35,768 nucleotides of DNA, from assembly GCA_021299035.1 (NCBI GenBank), contig JAJTGD010000038.1:1-35768 (forward strand), written 5' to 3'. Source of the stretch: Oxalobacteraceae bacterium. GTDB taxonomy: Bacteria; Pseudomonadota; Gammaproteobacteria; Burkholderiales; Burkholderiaceae_D. The translations under genes were made by a program, and so were the position numbers. Of this stretch, positions 16,212 through 25,715 are shown in pieces (within the stretch, counting starts at the first letter, position 1; each line of letters starts with the position of its first letter). Below the pieces are notes generated by a model that was not told where the DNA came from, did no database searches, and saw only the letters and a list, made by a program, of their open reading frames with translations.

Positions 16212-19200
16212 CTATCTCGCAACGGGCACAGCATCCTTCAACGTTGCAGGGTCTCCCACACTTTCTGCAAGCGCTTGACGGATACGGGCATGGGCGTGCG
16301 TATCGCGCGCAGGATCACTGCGGAGTTTGTCGATACGCACCTGTATCGCTTTCAGATACCGCGGAAAATGAGCTAACTGTGCGTGATCGGTATCGATGAC
16401 AAATCGCTTATGCACCAACATCTGCAGTTGCGCGCTGATATCTGCATAAGCGGCTGCATGCGTCTTGATGCCCTGTAGCTTCTTTGGCAGGCCGTGATAC
16501 TCCGCCAGGATCTGGCCGACGAGTCGAGCTATTTCATTGACCAACAGATTCAATCGCGACTTGCCCTCATCCCGTCGGGTAGTGAACTGTGCCTGATTCA
16601 GCGGCAATGGCGCCTGCAGACAAGCACGTGCGAGACCGGCATGAATCATCTGGTCGCGTAATTCTTCTTGTGTACCGAGCCCGACGAAGTGCATGCCCAT
16701 CTGCTGCAGGCCGGGGACATTTTTTTCAAGGTACTTCAGCTGCTCTTTGAGTTGAATGGCGAATAGACGACGCAAGCCTTTCAGATGAATACTAGCCGCC
16801 TCGCTTGGATCATCAAATACTTCGATGTCGCAATGAGTACCCTTATCGACCAGCGCGGGAAATCCAATCAGCTTCTGGCGCCCCTGCGGAATTTCAAGCA
16901 ACTCCGGTAGCTCACCGAATGACCAGGTACTAAGGTTGTGATAACCAGAGGCAGAGGCAGGTAAAGCGGTGGCCGTACGACCCGGTGTGGTGGAAGGTGC
17001 TGGTACCGCACCCGCTACGGCTGGCTCATCGGCTGATGAGCCAGCTTCCACCTCCACGACCGGACTCACCTGCTCCACCATTTTTTGAAACTGCTCGCGC
17101 GCTTGGGAACCATACTCTGCCTGCAGCGTTGCAAGATTTCGTCCCATATCGAGCTGTCGGCCGTGCTCATCAACCAGCTTGAAATTCATGAAGTGATGCG
17201 CAGGCAATGTCTCGAGCTTGAAATCTGCAACTCGGGTTATGGTCCCGGTGCGCTCACGCACATCCGCAATCAAGGCATCTAGCAGCGAACCTTGGGCAAA
17301 TTTTTTCGCAGCATGAATGCGACCGCAAAAACTTGCTGCATACTCGGGAAGCGGTACACACTGTCGGCGTAGTTTTTGTGGCAGGGACTTCAGCAGGAGA
17401 TGGACTTTTTCTTTCAGCATCCCCGGCACTAGCCATTCACAGCGCACTGCGGATACCTGATTCAATGCATAAAGGGGCGCCGCCAGTGTTACCCCGTCTC
17501 GAATCGAACCCGGCTCGAAGTGGTAGGTCAGCGCCATTTCAACGCCAGCATGGCGCATCAACTTGGGAAACAGATCGGTGGTGATACCGGCTGCTTCGTG
17601 GCGCATCAGATCATCACGCGACAAATGCAGCAGCTTTGGGTTGCCTGTGCTCGCTTTTTTTAACCACTGCTCAAAACCGACCGCAGTACAGATATCTTGC
17701 GGAATCAACTTATCGTAAAACGCAGTGATCAATGTCTCATCGACTAGAACATCCTGACGTCGGGATTTATGCTCGAGGTTTTCTATTTCGCGAATTAATC
17801 GCTGGTTATGTGCCAGGAAAGGGGCGCGCGTTTCAAAGTCGCCATCAACCAGCGCACTGCGAATAAAAATCTCGCGTGCTTCTTCAGGATTAATCTTGCC
17901 GTAATCAATACGGCGCTGGCTGTACACTACCAAGCCGTAGAGCGTGGCGCGCTCATACGCCGAAACCTGCCCGCTACGCTTTTCCCAGCGCGGATCGCCC
18001 CAGGATTTTTTCAGCAAATGTGCTCCAACACGCTCCAGCCACTGTGGCTGTATCTGCGCCAGCGTACGTGCGAACAAGCGCGAGGTCTCTACCAACTCGG
18101 CCGCCATGATCCAGCGACCAGCTTTCTTACCGAGCGAGGAACCCGGCCAGAGATGAAACTTGATGCCGCGCGCGCCCAAATAATGCGGCTCGTCTTCCTG
18201 CTTGAAGCCGACATTGCCGAGCAAACCCGTCAGCAAGGCGAGGTGAAGTTGCTCATAAGTTGCGGGCGTTTCATTCACACGCCAGCCTTGCTCCCGCACA
18301 AGCGTAAACAGCTGCGCATGCACATCACGCCACTCGCGTAGCCTGAGCTGCGAAACAAAGTTAGCTCGGCAATGCTCTTGTAGCTGACGATTCGATTTTT
18401 TATGTGCGATTGCATCTTCGAACCAGCTCCATAACTTAAGGTAAGTCAGGAACTCGGACTTTTCATCTTCAAATTTTTTATGCGCACTATCTGCTGCACC
18501 CTGCGCCTCTTGCGGGCGATCGCGGGCATCTTGCACTGATAATGCCGATGCAATAATCAATAGCTCTCGTAAGCAATCATGATCACGCCCCGCCAGAATC
18601 ATGCGCCCGATACGGGGGTCAAGCGGTAGCTTGGCCAGTTGCTGACCCAAGCCAGTCAGCTGCTTGGCCTCATCCACTGCACCCAGTTCTTGCAGCAGCT
18701 GATAACCATCGGCGATAGCGCGACCCAGCGGCGGCTCAATGAAGGGAAACTGCTCGACATCGCCCAGGCGCAGCGACTTCATACGGAGAATCACCGCAGC
18801 GAGTGATGAACGCAAAATCTCTGGTTCAGTGAATGCGGGGCGCTGTAAAAAATCCTGCTCGTCGTATAAACGTATGCAAACACCCGCTGCGACACGGCCA
18901 CATCGCCCTGCACGCTGTTTAGCTGCGGATTGCGAAACCGGTTCGACCTGCAGCTGCTCGACCTTGTTACGGTAACTATAGCGTTTGACACGCGCGGTGC
19001 CCGCATCCACGACATAGCGAATTCCGGGCACGGTCAACGAGGTTTCAGCGACGTTAGTGGCCAGCACAATCCGTCGCGCATTAGTCGGCTTGAAAATACG
19101 CTCCTGCTCTTGTGCCGAGAGGCGGGCAAAGAGGGGCAGTATTTCGACCTGTGGCGGGTGATGCTTACGCAGCGCCTCGGCGGCGTCGCGAATCTCGCGC

Positions 19201-20018
19201 TCACCGGGCAAGAACACCAGGATGTCACCCGGGCCAATGCGTGCGAGCTCATCAACTGCGTCGACGATGGCATCCATTAAATCCCGCTGCTCTTTGGCTT
19301 TAGCGGCCGCAGACGGTGTCGTGCTGCCGGGTTTGGCATCCGTCTCTACGGGCCGATACCGGACCTCGACCGGATACAAGCGACCCGATACCTCGATCAC
19401 CGGTACTTCTTGCGCGTCGCTTGCAAAATGGCGCGCGAACCGCTCGGCATCAATCGTTGCCGAGGTGATGATCAGCTTCAGGTCTGGTCGCTTGGGCAGT
19501 AGCTGCTTTAAGTAGCCCAGCAAGAAATCGATATTCAAGCTGCGCTCATGCGCCTCGTCAATAATGATTGTGTCGTACTGGCGCAGCAGCGGGTCACCCT
19601 GCGTCTCGGCCAACAAAATACCGTCGGTCATCAGCTTGATCCAGGCGCCCTCAGACAGCGTGTCGTTGAAGCGCACCTTGTAGCCCACGTGCTGACCGGG
19701 CGGCGAGCCAAGCTCCTGCGCGATACGTTTTGCTGTGGATGAGGCGGCAATACGGCGGGGTTGGGTGTGGCCGATCAAGCCATTCACCCCGCGCCCGATC
19801 GACAGGCAGATTTTTGGGAGCTGGGTGGTTTTGCCTGAACCCGTCTCGCCGCTGACGATCACCACCTGGTGTGACACAAGCGCAGCCGCGATCTCCTCGC
19901 GGCGCTCGGAGACCGGTAGCTCTTCAGGAAAATCGATAGCGGGAAGCGGGTGCCTGACCGGAACCTGTTTGGAGAGTGGCGCGCTGCGTGTTTTTTTCGG
20001 GGGCAAGGCTGCTGACAT
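16212..20018 (-). CDS. hrpA: ATP-dependent RNA helicase HrpA (DEAH box)
   Basis: The protein has 1268 aa from the ATG at 20016-20018, close to the length of Escherichia coli HrpA. Motifs are in order: Walker A GETGSGKT (57-64), DEAH (154-157), SAT in LIITSATIDAERF, and motif VI QRAGRCGR, then the helicase-associated and OB-fold regions and the long HrpA-specific C terminus. HrpA unwinds RNA and resolves stalled ribosomes. The open frame runs 53 codons further upstream to 20177, but that stretch lies in argA on the other strand and has no helicase character. The gene is divergent from argA with 24 bp between start codons. Confidence 0.94.
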   Translation of the reverse strand: MSAALPPKKTRSAPLSKQVPVRHPLPAIDFPEELPVSERREEIAAALVSHQVVIVSGETGSGKTTQLPKICLSIGRGVNGLIGHTQPRRIAASSTAKRIAQELGSPPGQHVGYKVRFNDTLSEGAWIKLMTDGILLAETQGDPLLRQYDTIIIDEAHERSLNIDFLLGYLKQLLPKRPDLKLIITSATIDAERFARHFASDAQEVPVIEVSGRLYPVEVRYRPVETDAKPGSTTPSAAAKAKEQRDLMDAIVDAVDELARIGPGDILVFLPGEREIRDAAEALRKHHPPQVEILPLFARLSAQEQERIFKPTNARRIVLATNVAETSLTVPGIRYVVDAGTARVKRYSYRNKVEQLQVEPVSQSAAKQRAGRCGRVAAGVCIRLYDEQDFLQRPAFTEPEILRSSLAAVILRMKSLRLGDVEQFPFIEPPLGRAIADGYQLLQELGAVDEAKQLTGLGQQLAKLPLDPRIGRMILAGRDHDCLRELLIIASALSVQDARDRPQEAQGAADSAHKKFEDEKSEFLTYLKLWSWFEDAIAHKKSNRQLQEHCRANFVSQLRLREWRDVHAQLFTLVREQGWRVNETPATYEQLHLALLTGLLGNVGFKQEDEPHYLGARGIKFHLWPGSSLGKKAGRWIMAAELVETSRLFARTLAQIQPQWLERVGAHLLKKSWGDPRWEKRSGQVSAYERATLYGLVVYSQRRIDYGKINPEEAREIFIRSALVDGDFETRAPFLAHNQRLIREIENLEHKSRRQDVLVDETLITAFYDKLIPQDICTAVGFEQWLKKASTGNPKLLHLSRDDLMRHEAAGITTDLFPKLMRHAGVEMALTYHFEPGSIRDGVTLAAPLYALNQVSAVRCEWLVPGMLKEKVHLLLKSLPQKLRRQCVPLPEYAASFCGRIHAAKKFAQGSLLDALIADVRERTGTITRVADFKLETLPAHHFMNFKLVDEHGRQLDMGRNLATLQAEYGSQAREQFQKMVEQVSPVVEVEAGSSADEPAVAGAVPAPSTTPGRTATALPASASGYHNLSTWSFGELPELLEIPQGRQKLIGFPALVDKGTHCDIEVFDDPSEAASIHLKGLRRLFAIQLKEQLKYLEKNVPGLQQMGMHFVGLGTQEELRDQMIHAGLARACLQAPLPLNQAQFTTRRDEGKSRLNLLVNEIARLVGQILAEYHGLPKKLQGIKTHAAAYADISAQLQMLVHKRFVIDTDHAQLAHFPRYLKAIQVRIDKLRSDPARDTHAHARIRQALAESVGDPATLKDAVPVAR

Positions 20019-20029
20019 GTCGGGCGAAT

Positions 20030-20035
20030 TATAAT
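20030..20035 (+). promoter_or_regulatory. Candidate -10 box for argA (possible leaderless start)
   Basis: A perfect TATAAT ends seven bases before the ATG at 20043, which would place transcription start on or next to that codon. No clear ribosome-binding site is present upstream of it and no good -35 box is seen at 16-18 bp spacing. Confidence 0.45.
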
Positions 20036-20042
20036 GCCCGCT

Positions 20043-21288
20043 ATGGAAAACAATGCTCAGTTCGTCGCCTGGCTGCGTTCGGTCGCACCGTATATCCACG
20101 CATTCCGTGGCAAGACGTTCGTGGTGGCCTTCCCAGGCGAGTTGGTCATGGCTGGCGCGCTGCCGGTGCTGGCGCATGATCTATCGCTTCTGCATGCGCT
20201 GGGCATCAAGATCGTGCTGGTGCATGGCTCGCGACCGCAGGTAGAAGAACAGCTCGGGCTGCGTAAAGTCCAGACCCGCTTCCACAATGGATTGCGCATA
20301 ACCGATGCCGCCGCGCTCGAGTGCGCCAAAGAAGCCGCGGGCGAGATTCGGCTCGATATCGAGGGCGCATTCAGCCAAGGCCTGCCAAATACGCCGATGG
20401 CGAACGCGGCCGTACGTGTCATCTCGGGTAACTTCGTGGTGGCGCGTCCGAGGGGCATTATCGATGGTGTCGATCTTGAGCACACCGGTGTCACCCGCAA
20501 GATCGCGCATGAAACTATTAATGCCATCCTCGACACCGGCGCGCTGGTACTGCTCTCGCCGCTCGGCTTTTCACCCACGGGCGAGGTGTTCAATTTATCC
20601 ATGGAAGATGTGGCGTTGTCGGCCGCAACAGCGCTGCGTGCTGACAAGTTAATCTTTATTACCGAAACACCGCTAATGACCGATGCCGGTGGCGCCGAGA
20701 TACGCGAGGTATCGGTGCATCAGGCCCAAGCCATTCTCGGTTCCGGCTGCTTGCGTGCCGACGCAGCGTTTTACTTCGAACATGCGATCCATGCCTGCCG
20801 CGCAGGGGTACCACGTGCGCACATGGTGCCGTTCAGCAGTGACGGTGCTGTATTGCTTGAGGTGTTTACCCACGACGGTATCGGCACCATGATCTCAGCC
20901 GCCTCCCTTGAAAGCCTGCGTGAGGCGACCATCGAGGACGTCGGCGGTGTACTGCGCCTGATCGAGCCGCTCGAGGCAAACGGCACGCTCGTCAAGCGCG
21001 GGCGCGACCGCGCTCTATCCCTTCCCGAACGAGAAAATGGCTGAAATGGCTTGCCTCACCGTCAGCCCGGATTCTCAAGGACAAGGTGACGGTGAGCGCA
21101 TGCTCAAACATATCGAGCAGCGGGCGCGTGCTGCGGGATTCAAGCGGCTGTTTGTATTGACGACGACCGCCGCGCACTGGTTCATCAAGCGTGGTTTCGT
21201 ACAAAAGAGTTTCGATGATCTGCCGAAGGATCGGCAGAATATGTACAACTGGCAGCGCAAGTCGCTGGTTTTAATTAAAAATCTTTAA
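20043..21288 (+). pseudogene. argA: Amino-acid N-acetyltransferase (N-acetylglutamate synthase), disrupted by out-of-frame internal deletion
   Basis: From the ATG at 20043 the frame encodes a full amino-acid-kinase-like domain (VVAFPGELV, VLVHGSRPQVEEQLG, GVTRKIAHE) and the start of the GNAT domain, up to LVKRGRDRA, then leaves the family sequence and stops at 21042-21044. The rest of the GNAT domain continues in the +1-shifted frame (ALYPFPNEKM ... ACLTVSPDSQGQGDGERML, to 21288). Between LVKRGR and ALYPF about 20-22 residues expected from ArgA homologues are missing, so this is a deletion of roughly 65 bp, not a single-base error. An ATG at 21037 overlaps the stop, so a separate GNAT fragment might be made, but it would lack its first strands. 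ArgA starts arginine synthesis by acetylating glutamate. Confidence 0.85.
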
Positions 21289-21311
21289 ATGCCACTTGGC
21301 TGGAGAGTTTC

Positions 21312-21584
21312 ATGACCCGAATGGTTCATTGCATCAAACTGAACAAAGAAGCCGAAGGCTTGGATTTCCCACCCTACCCCGGCGATCTGGGCAAGAAAAT
21401 CTGGGAGAGCGTATCCAAGGAGGCTTGGGGCGCGTGGCTCAAGCACCAGACGATGTTGGTTAATGAGAACCGGCTGAATCTGGCGGATGTACGCGCTCGG
21501 AAATATCTGGCTACGCAGATGGAGCGGCATTTCTTCGGTGAAGGCGCTGATGAGGCGGTCGGCTACGTACCACCCTCAGCGTAG
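21312..21584 (+). CDS. yggX: Probable Fe(2+)-trafficking / oxidative damage protection protein YggX
   Basis: The 90-aa protein matches the YggX family over its whole length, with the conserved Cys7 ([20 protein letters not shown]), [12 protein letters not shown] and [20 protein letters not shown]. YggX protects iron-sulfur clusters under oxidative stress. GGAGAG lies just upstream of the ATG. The gap to the argA remnant is 23 bp and a terminator follows, so it closes this transcription unit. Confidence 0.95.
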   Translation: MTRMVHCIKLNKEAEGLDFPPYPGDLGKKIWESVSKEAWGAWLKHQTMLVNENRLNLADVRARKYLATQMERHFFGEGADEAVGYVPPSA

Positions 21585-21606
21585 CCAACTTATATCCAAG
21601 CCCCAG

Positions 21607-21630
21607 AGCCCGCCGAGTGCGGGCTTTTTT
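21607..21630 (+). terminator. Rho-independent terminator after yggX
   Basis: AGCCCGC (21607-21613) and GCGGGCT (21619-21625) form a perfect 7-bp stem with a 5-base loop, followed by a run of six T (21625-21630). Confidence 0.92.
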
Positions 21631-21711
21631 GTTAGGCATGGTGCATTTGTACTATTTTTCATGACGCTAAGACGGTCAATAGTAAAGCCTCTGAAGTGAT
21701 TGAGGTATGTG

Positions 21712-23526
21712 ATGACTATCGCCGCTCCGCCGATTACACCCGCCCATCAGCTCAATCCCGGCACACCTGTTGCACCGGAACCTGACCGATCATCGTTACT
21801 GCTAGCTGCGATCAAGGACTACGGGCTGGATCCTGAGTTGGCATTAAAGGCATTATGGAGAAGCGAAGATATTGGAGTACCTGTCTCATTCGATCTGGGG
21901 CGACTTGCTAAACAGTGTAATCAAGATGACACCAACACCAAGTCTACAGACAAGGCTACGCAAGAGGTAAAGAAAAAAGCATTAGGGGATCGGCTTGCAC
22001 TCACGAGCGAACTAGTCAAGAGCTCCCCTAATTTGAAAGCACTGTCGTCTCGAATCGAATCCGCTATCAAAACTGGCGAAGATCCGCAGGCAGCGGTGTC
22101 GACCTTGATCGCAGCTCATCTTAAGGCAAGCGATAAGATCGCTGAAACTCGCAACAATGTTTTCTTCGGTTTTTTGTATCTCGTGAAGATGACGATTAAA
22201 GGCGAGATTACAGATCGACTCATTGAGGCTTTTTCCAAAAAAACTGTCAGCACCGATACGGCGCGCGAGGCAGCATTCTCAAAGGCAGTCAATCAAGAGG
22301 CAAGGACACTGCTTGCGTCTCATATTTTCTCACCATTGCGTAATGAAACCCCCGCACGGGTTGACAACATGAATCTCAGCGAAAAAGCCAAACCGATTGA
22401 CGATATCAAACTCAGCGAAAAAGCCAGACCGAAATTCGAAATTTTTAAAAATATGATGGATACATTACCAGCAGAATTGCGTAACCATGAAAATTGGGGA
22501 AACGTAGAAAAACGGATGGCAGCGTATTTCAATCACACCATCGCCGATCAGGGAGCTCCCCTAGAAGATTTAATGAAACGCCCAGAGACAAATCTATCTG
22601 CGCTGATAAATTCAATGGAAATCAGCTGCAATCTTGACCCAAAAACTGCTCGCAACATAGCGTTTCAGCGCGAAATCTATAACATAGGGAATAACACACG
22701 TCCCGGCACACGCAACAACAGCCAAGTCACGGGATACCCCGAGAGTTACATAAACAGGGTCGTACAAACTGCTAAACCAGGCCAGGCACCGGAGGCACTA
22801 AAACCTGGCAATCAGCTATCACTGGCTGTCGACACACCATTGCGCAGAGAGAACGGAAGCATAGTCGACGTCACAATTTTATCGCTCATTGGACCGGCGC
22901 TGGATTCACGTACACAGCCGGAATATGCGCTATATGTAACCAGTCAGGGAGACGATACCGTACCTGAGCTGAAGTCTGGGGCGTTCAAGAAGGCGTACAG
23001 TACTATCCGAAATCAAGCGCTGGCTTACGCCCGAGCACACCCAGAAAAAACAGAGTTTGCACTTACGGGTGTAGGGCTTAACACATTCCTGAATGGATTG
23101 ATCTTTCTTGATGACAAGGAGAACTTAAATGAGGAGGTCAAAATAGAAGCACAGAAGATTGGTGCAAAAATCCTTGCCGAGCTTACGATTGAACTACGAA
23201 AGATTGGAAGAACAGTTGTATTCACTGATGTAAATGAAGCTATCTTAGATCTGGTCAATGATCAGCTCGACCAATTGAAAGACTCAGGAAGCGCTGCCAA
23301 CTCCGATGCAGGATTGACCGAACGGATTCGGCTCGCCGGGAAAATTCCCGGCGATTGGATCAACCCGGGCATAGTGATCTTCAATGCCTGGGATACTCAC
23401 TCCCTTTTAGGCAACAAGCTGAATAATGATCACACAATTGATGGCTTCATCGGCAGGAACACCCTGATTCACCCCATCCATGCTCTGCGCTGTGCGATGG
23501 ACGCGGAGGGGATTTCATTACCCTAG
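21712..23526 (+). CDS. Hypothetical protein of 604 aa, effector-like
   Basis: I do not recognise this protein. The ATG at 21712 has GAGG about six bases upstream. Residues 1-25 are rich in Pro, Ala and Thr and look disordered; there is no signal peptide or clear membrane segment. The middle (about 30-330) looks mostly helical and charged and holds a 12-codon tandem duplication near residues 220-243 (LSEKAKP / LSEKARP). The C-terminal part (about 340-604) alternates hydrophobic strands and helices and ends in a striking motif, [11 protein letters not shown] (558-568) followed by DGFIGR (577-582). The gene is visibly more A/T-rich than its neighbours, is monocistronic after a terminator, and shares its stop with the convergent rpiA. 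A type III or other secreted effector is a possibility only. Confidence 0.82.
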   Translation: MTIAAPPITPAHQLNPGTPVAPEPDRSSLLLAAIKDYGLDPELALKALWRSEDIGVPVSFDLGRLAKQCNQDDTNTKSTDKATQEVKKKALGDRLALTSELVKSSPNLKALSSRIESAIKTGEDPQAAVSTLIAAHLKASDKIAETRNNVFFGFLYLVKMTIKGEITDRLIEAFSKKTVSTDTAREAAFSKAVNQEARTLLASHIFSPLRNETPARVDNMNLSEKAKPIDDIKLSEKARPKFEIFKNMMDTLPAELRNHENWGNVEKRMAAYFNHTIADQGAPLEDLMKRPETNLSALINSMEISCNLDPKTARNIAFQREIYNIGNNTRPGTRNNSQVTGYPESYINRVVQTAKPGQAPEALKPGNQLSLAVDTPLRRENGSIVDVTILSLIGPALDSRTQPEYALYVTSQGDDTVPELKSGAFKKAYSTIRNQALAYARAHPEKTEFALTGVGLNTFLNGLIFLDDKENLNEEVKIEAQKIGAKILAELTIELRKIGRTVVFTDVNEAILDLVNDQLDQLKDSGSAANSDAGLTERIRLAGKIPGDWINPGIVIFNAWDTHSLLGNKLNNDHTIDGFIGRNTLIHPIHALRCAMDAEGISLP

Positions 23527-24194
23527 AAACTCAAGACCCTCACACCGCCAGCAGTCCCCAGCAAACACACCGCCGCGCCTTTCAAGGCAAACAGCCCCAC
23601 GCTCACCACGCCCGGCAACTGATTGATCTGCTGCTCTAGCGCTTTCGGGTCATGAATCTGCAAACCGTTCAAGTCAAGAATATAGCCGTGGTTGTCGGTC
23701 ACGTAAGGCGCACCATCCCGCATTCGTAATACCGGATCGGCCCCCAGCGCCCGCAGTGATCGCGTAACGGAACTAGTCGCCATCGGAATCACTTCCACCG
23801 GTAGCGGGTACTTGCCCAGTACATCGACCAGCTTTGACTGATCTGCAATGCAGATAAACTTTTCTGCTACCGAGGCGACGATTTTCTCGCGAGTGAGTGC
23901 GCCCCCGCCGCCTTTGATCATGGCACCGCTATGGTCAATCTCATCGGCGCCGTCGATATACACCGGTATCTGATCGATCTCGTTCAGATCGAATACCGGC
24001 ACACCCCGCGCCGCTAAGCGCGCTGCAGTCGCCTCGGACGAAGCTACCGCTCCCTTGATGCGATGGCGAATTTCACCGAGCGCATCGATAAAAAAATTTG
24101 CGGTCGAACCGGTGCCGACGCCGACGATCTCACCCTCGACAACGTAGCGAATTGCGGCATGCGCCACCGCTTGCTTGAGTTCATCTTGCGTCAT
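23523..24194 (-). CDS. rpiA: Ribose-5-phosphate isomerase A
   Basis: The 223-aa protein carries the RpiA signatures [25 protein letters not shown] and the catalytic [11 protein letters not shown] with Glu103. It interconverts ribose 5-phosphate and ribulose 5-phosphate in the pentose phosphate pathway. The ATG at 24192-24194 (MTQDELKQ) is preferred over longer in-frame starts up to 24239 because the family begins here. The TAG stop shares the palindrome CTAG (23523-23526) with the stop of the convergent 604-aa gene. Confidence 0.95.
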   Translation of the reverse strand: MTQDELKQAVAHAAIRYVVEGEIVGVGTGSTANFFIDALGEIRHRIKGAVASSEATAARLAARGVPVFDLNEIDQIPVYIDGADEIDHSGAMIKGGGGALTREKIVASVAEKFICIADQSKLVDVLGKYPLPVEVIPMATSSVTRSLRALGADPVLRMRDGAPYVTDNHGYILDLNGLQIHDPKALEQQINQLPGVVSVGLFALKGAAVCLLGTAGGVRVLSF

Positions 24195-24219
24195 GTTTCG
24201 CACCCAATTTAAAGCGCGC

Positions 24220-24246
24220 ATTGTATCGGATGACCACAAGAATCAA
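24220..24246 (-). promoter_or_regulatory. Candidate promoter of rpiA
   Basis: On the minus strand TACAAT (24220-24225) matches five of six bases of the -10 consensus, with a weaker TTGATT (24241-24246) 15 bp upstream. The -10 box lies 25 bp before the rpiA ATG. Confidence 0.4.
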
Positions 24247-24373
24247 GTAAAACGTCACCGGCATTATTAGTAACCGCTCGCCGTACACCATCGAATGTAA
24301 CCAGCGCACCGGTCTCAACTGTGCGTCATTGTTAGGCGCTTATTTGGTTCAAAGTGTCAAGAGAGCGGGCAGA

Positions 24374-25384
24374 CTATGCGGCGACCTGATTTGCCGCCAG
24401 ATACTGCGCCAGCGAGGCTTTATTGTGTAAATCCAGTTTCCGGTAGAGGTGCGCGAGCTGATTGCGCACTGTGTGGTGTGACACCCCAAGCTCACGTGCG
24501 ATCTGTTTATGACTCATGCCGGCAGCAAATCGACGCGCCACCACAAACTCGCGCGGCGTCAGTACCTCCATCACATCAATCGGACGTAAGCGGCACAGTT
24601 GCGCACCGCCCTGACGAAGCCAGGAGATCTCGATTTGTCTACCACGGTAGGTTTTTCCCTCGTTCAGCACCTGTAAAGCAGCTTCGGGGATAAAGTCCGG
24701 TGCAAGATCGGGCCACTCGCGCTCGAGTAAATCAAAGAAACGCTGGTCTGCTAACTCGACCTGCCCGTCGGGAAGCACCAAGCCGGTAGCACCCGCGCTG
24801 TCGCGCCGCTGGCCTGGTTTGGCGACACGTTCGAGCGTACGGGTGCGATTAATTGAGAGCGCGTGCGAGAGATGAATCCACAACCCATGGAGACACGCGG
24901 CGTCGGTCTCGGCAAAGCGAACATCCTGCTGCCGGTAGAGAACAATCCAACGTGCCGGTTGCACTTTTTTCGGGTCGTCGCCATGAAACATCAGATGGCA
25001 CAGGCCAAGTTCGTCTGCCAGAGACCGCGGGCCACTTTTAACCAGTTGCTGCGCTTTTTTACCGCTGCGCTTCTTGCGATACAGCTCGCGAATACCGCCA
25101 CGAGACGGCGACATCGGTGCATTTCGGATACCGCGTGCCACCGGGTCATCTTGTACCGATTCACGCGCCATCACCGTCTCGGGCACGGTCGCTGTCGGTG
25201 CGCTTGGGGCTGCCATCAGCCGCGTCATGGACTGTGGGTTCGAGCGCTCGCCCGTACCAAAAATAGCGCCATCGAACCGTATCCACATCTGCAGCAGGCT
25301 GATCGCCCGCTCCAAAAATTGATCGGGTGATGCGTACTCGGCCAAAGCGTATAGGTCTCTGACGGTGGTCGAGAAAGCCTGCAT
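24374..25384 (-). CDS. LuxR-family transcriptional regulator
   Basis: The 336-aa protein ends in a LuxR/GerE-type helix-turn-helix: VLTPREFVVARRFAAGMSHK then QIARELGVSHHTVRNQLAHL, about residues 275-325. The N-terminal part has no motif I can assign to an acyl-homoserine lactone or receiver domain; a GAF- or PAS-like sensor is possible (WIRFDGAIFG, LVLPDGQVELADQRFFDLLE). The ATG at 25382-25384 is chosen because GGAG precedes it at good spacing; the open frame runs on to 25480. It is divergent from pgi across a 331-bp region that contains a 10-bp inverted repeat, and is upstream of rpiA on the same strand. Confidence 0.88.
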   Translation of the reverse strand: MQAFSTTVRDLYALAEYASPDQFLERAISLLQMWIRFDGAIFGTGERSNPQSMTRLMAAPSAPTATVPETVMARESVQDDPVARGIRNAPMSPSRGGIRELYRKKRSGKKAQQLVKSGPRSLADELGLCHLMFHGDDPKKVQPARWIVLYRQQDVRFAETDAACLHGLWIHLSHALSINRTRTLERVAKPGQRRDSAGATGLVLPDGQVELADQRFFDLLEREWPDLAPDFIPEAALQVLNEGKTYRGRQIEISWLRQGGAQLCRLRPIDVMEVLTPREFVVARRFAAGMSHKQIARELGVSHHTVRNQLAHLYRKLDLHNKASLAQYLAANQVAA

Positions 25385-25423
25385 GTCTCGCTCCTTTGCC
25401 CAGCTGGGCGAATCTTGGGTTGT

Positions 25424-25498
25424 TCGAATATCGAATTGCTTTTTTAGAAACGTACCGAAATTTTGTATGTTTGACAACACAAAATGAGCGATATTCGA
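25424..25498. promoter_or_regulatory. Inverted repeat and candidate divergent promoters between luxR-type gene and pgi
   Basis: TCGAATATCG (25424-25433) and CGATATTCGA (25489-25498) are perfect complements separated by 55 bp. Between them lies TTGACA (25471-25476, plus strand), with TATTCG 15 bp downstream toward pgi. On the minus strand TTGTCA (25472-25477) is 17 bp from TACGTT (25449-25454) toward the LuxR-type gene. The rest of the 331-bp gap (25385-25715) shows no gene; a small hairpin ACCGGC-CACG-GCCGGT lies at 25686-25701 just before pgi. Confidence 0.4.
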
Positions 25499-25715
25499 GC
25501 AATTTTTTTATCGACCGGCCATCCAAGACTCAGTTACTGGACAGCAACCACTGCCAGTTACTGCCGGCCACGGTTTTCGCGGCTAGGTCTCTGCTGATGG
25601 AGTTGATAGGTAGCAAGACAAGGCAACGGCGAGCATCGATGCGGTTATCATCCGCATCACCTTAATTCCCACTGCCTGAACACCCACCGGCCACGGCCGG
25701 TGCCAGCCCCTGCCG

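Noticed and set aside
20019-20177. N-terminal extension of HrpA to 20177
   Set aside because: It lies entirely within the argA coding region on the other strand, has no helicase similarity, and an ATG at 20018 gives the family start.
20043-21288. Naturally split N-acetylglutamate synthase (separate kinase and GNAT proteins)
   Set aside because: The split removes a stretch of the GNAT fold and shifts frame, which fits a deletion better than a clean domain split; re-initiation at 21037 remains formally possible.
24331-24337. GTTAGGC near rpiA (and again at 21631) as an integron attC core
   Set aside because: No matching RYYYAAC partner or attC-like dyad at the right spacing; heptamers of this kind occur by chance.
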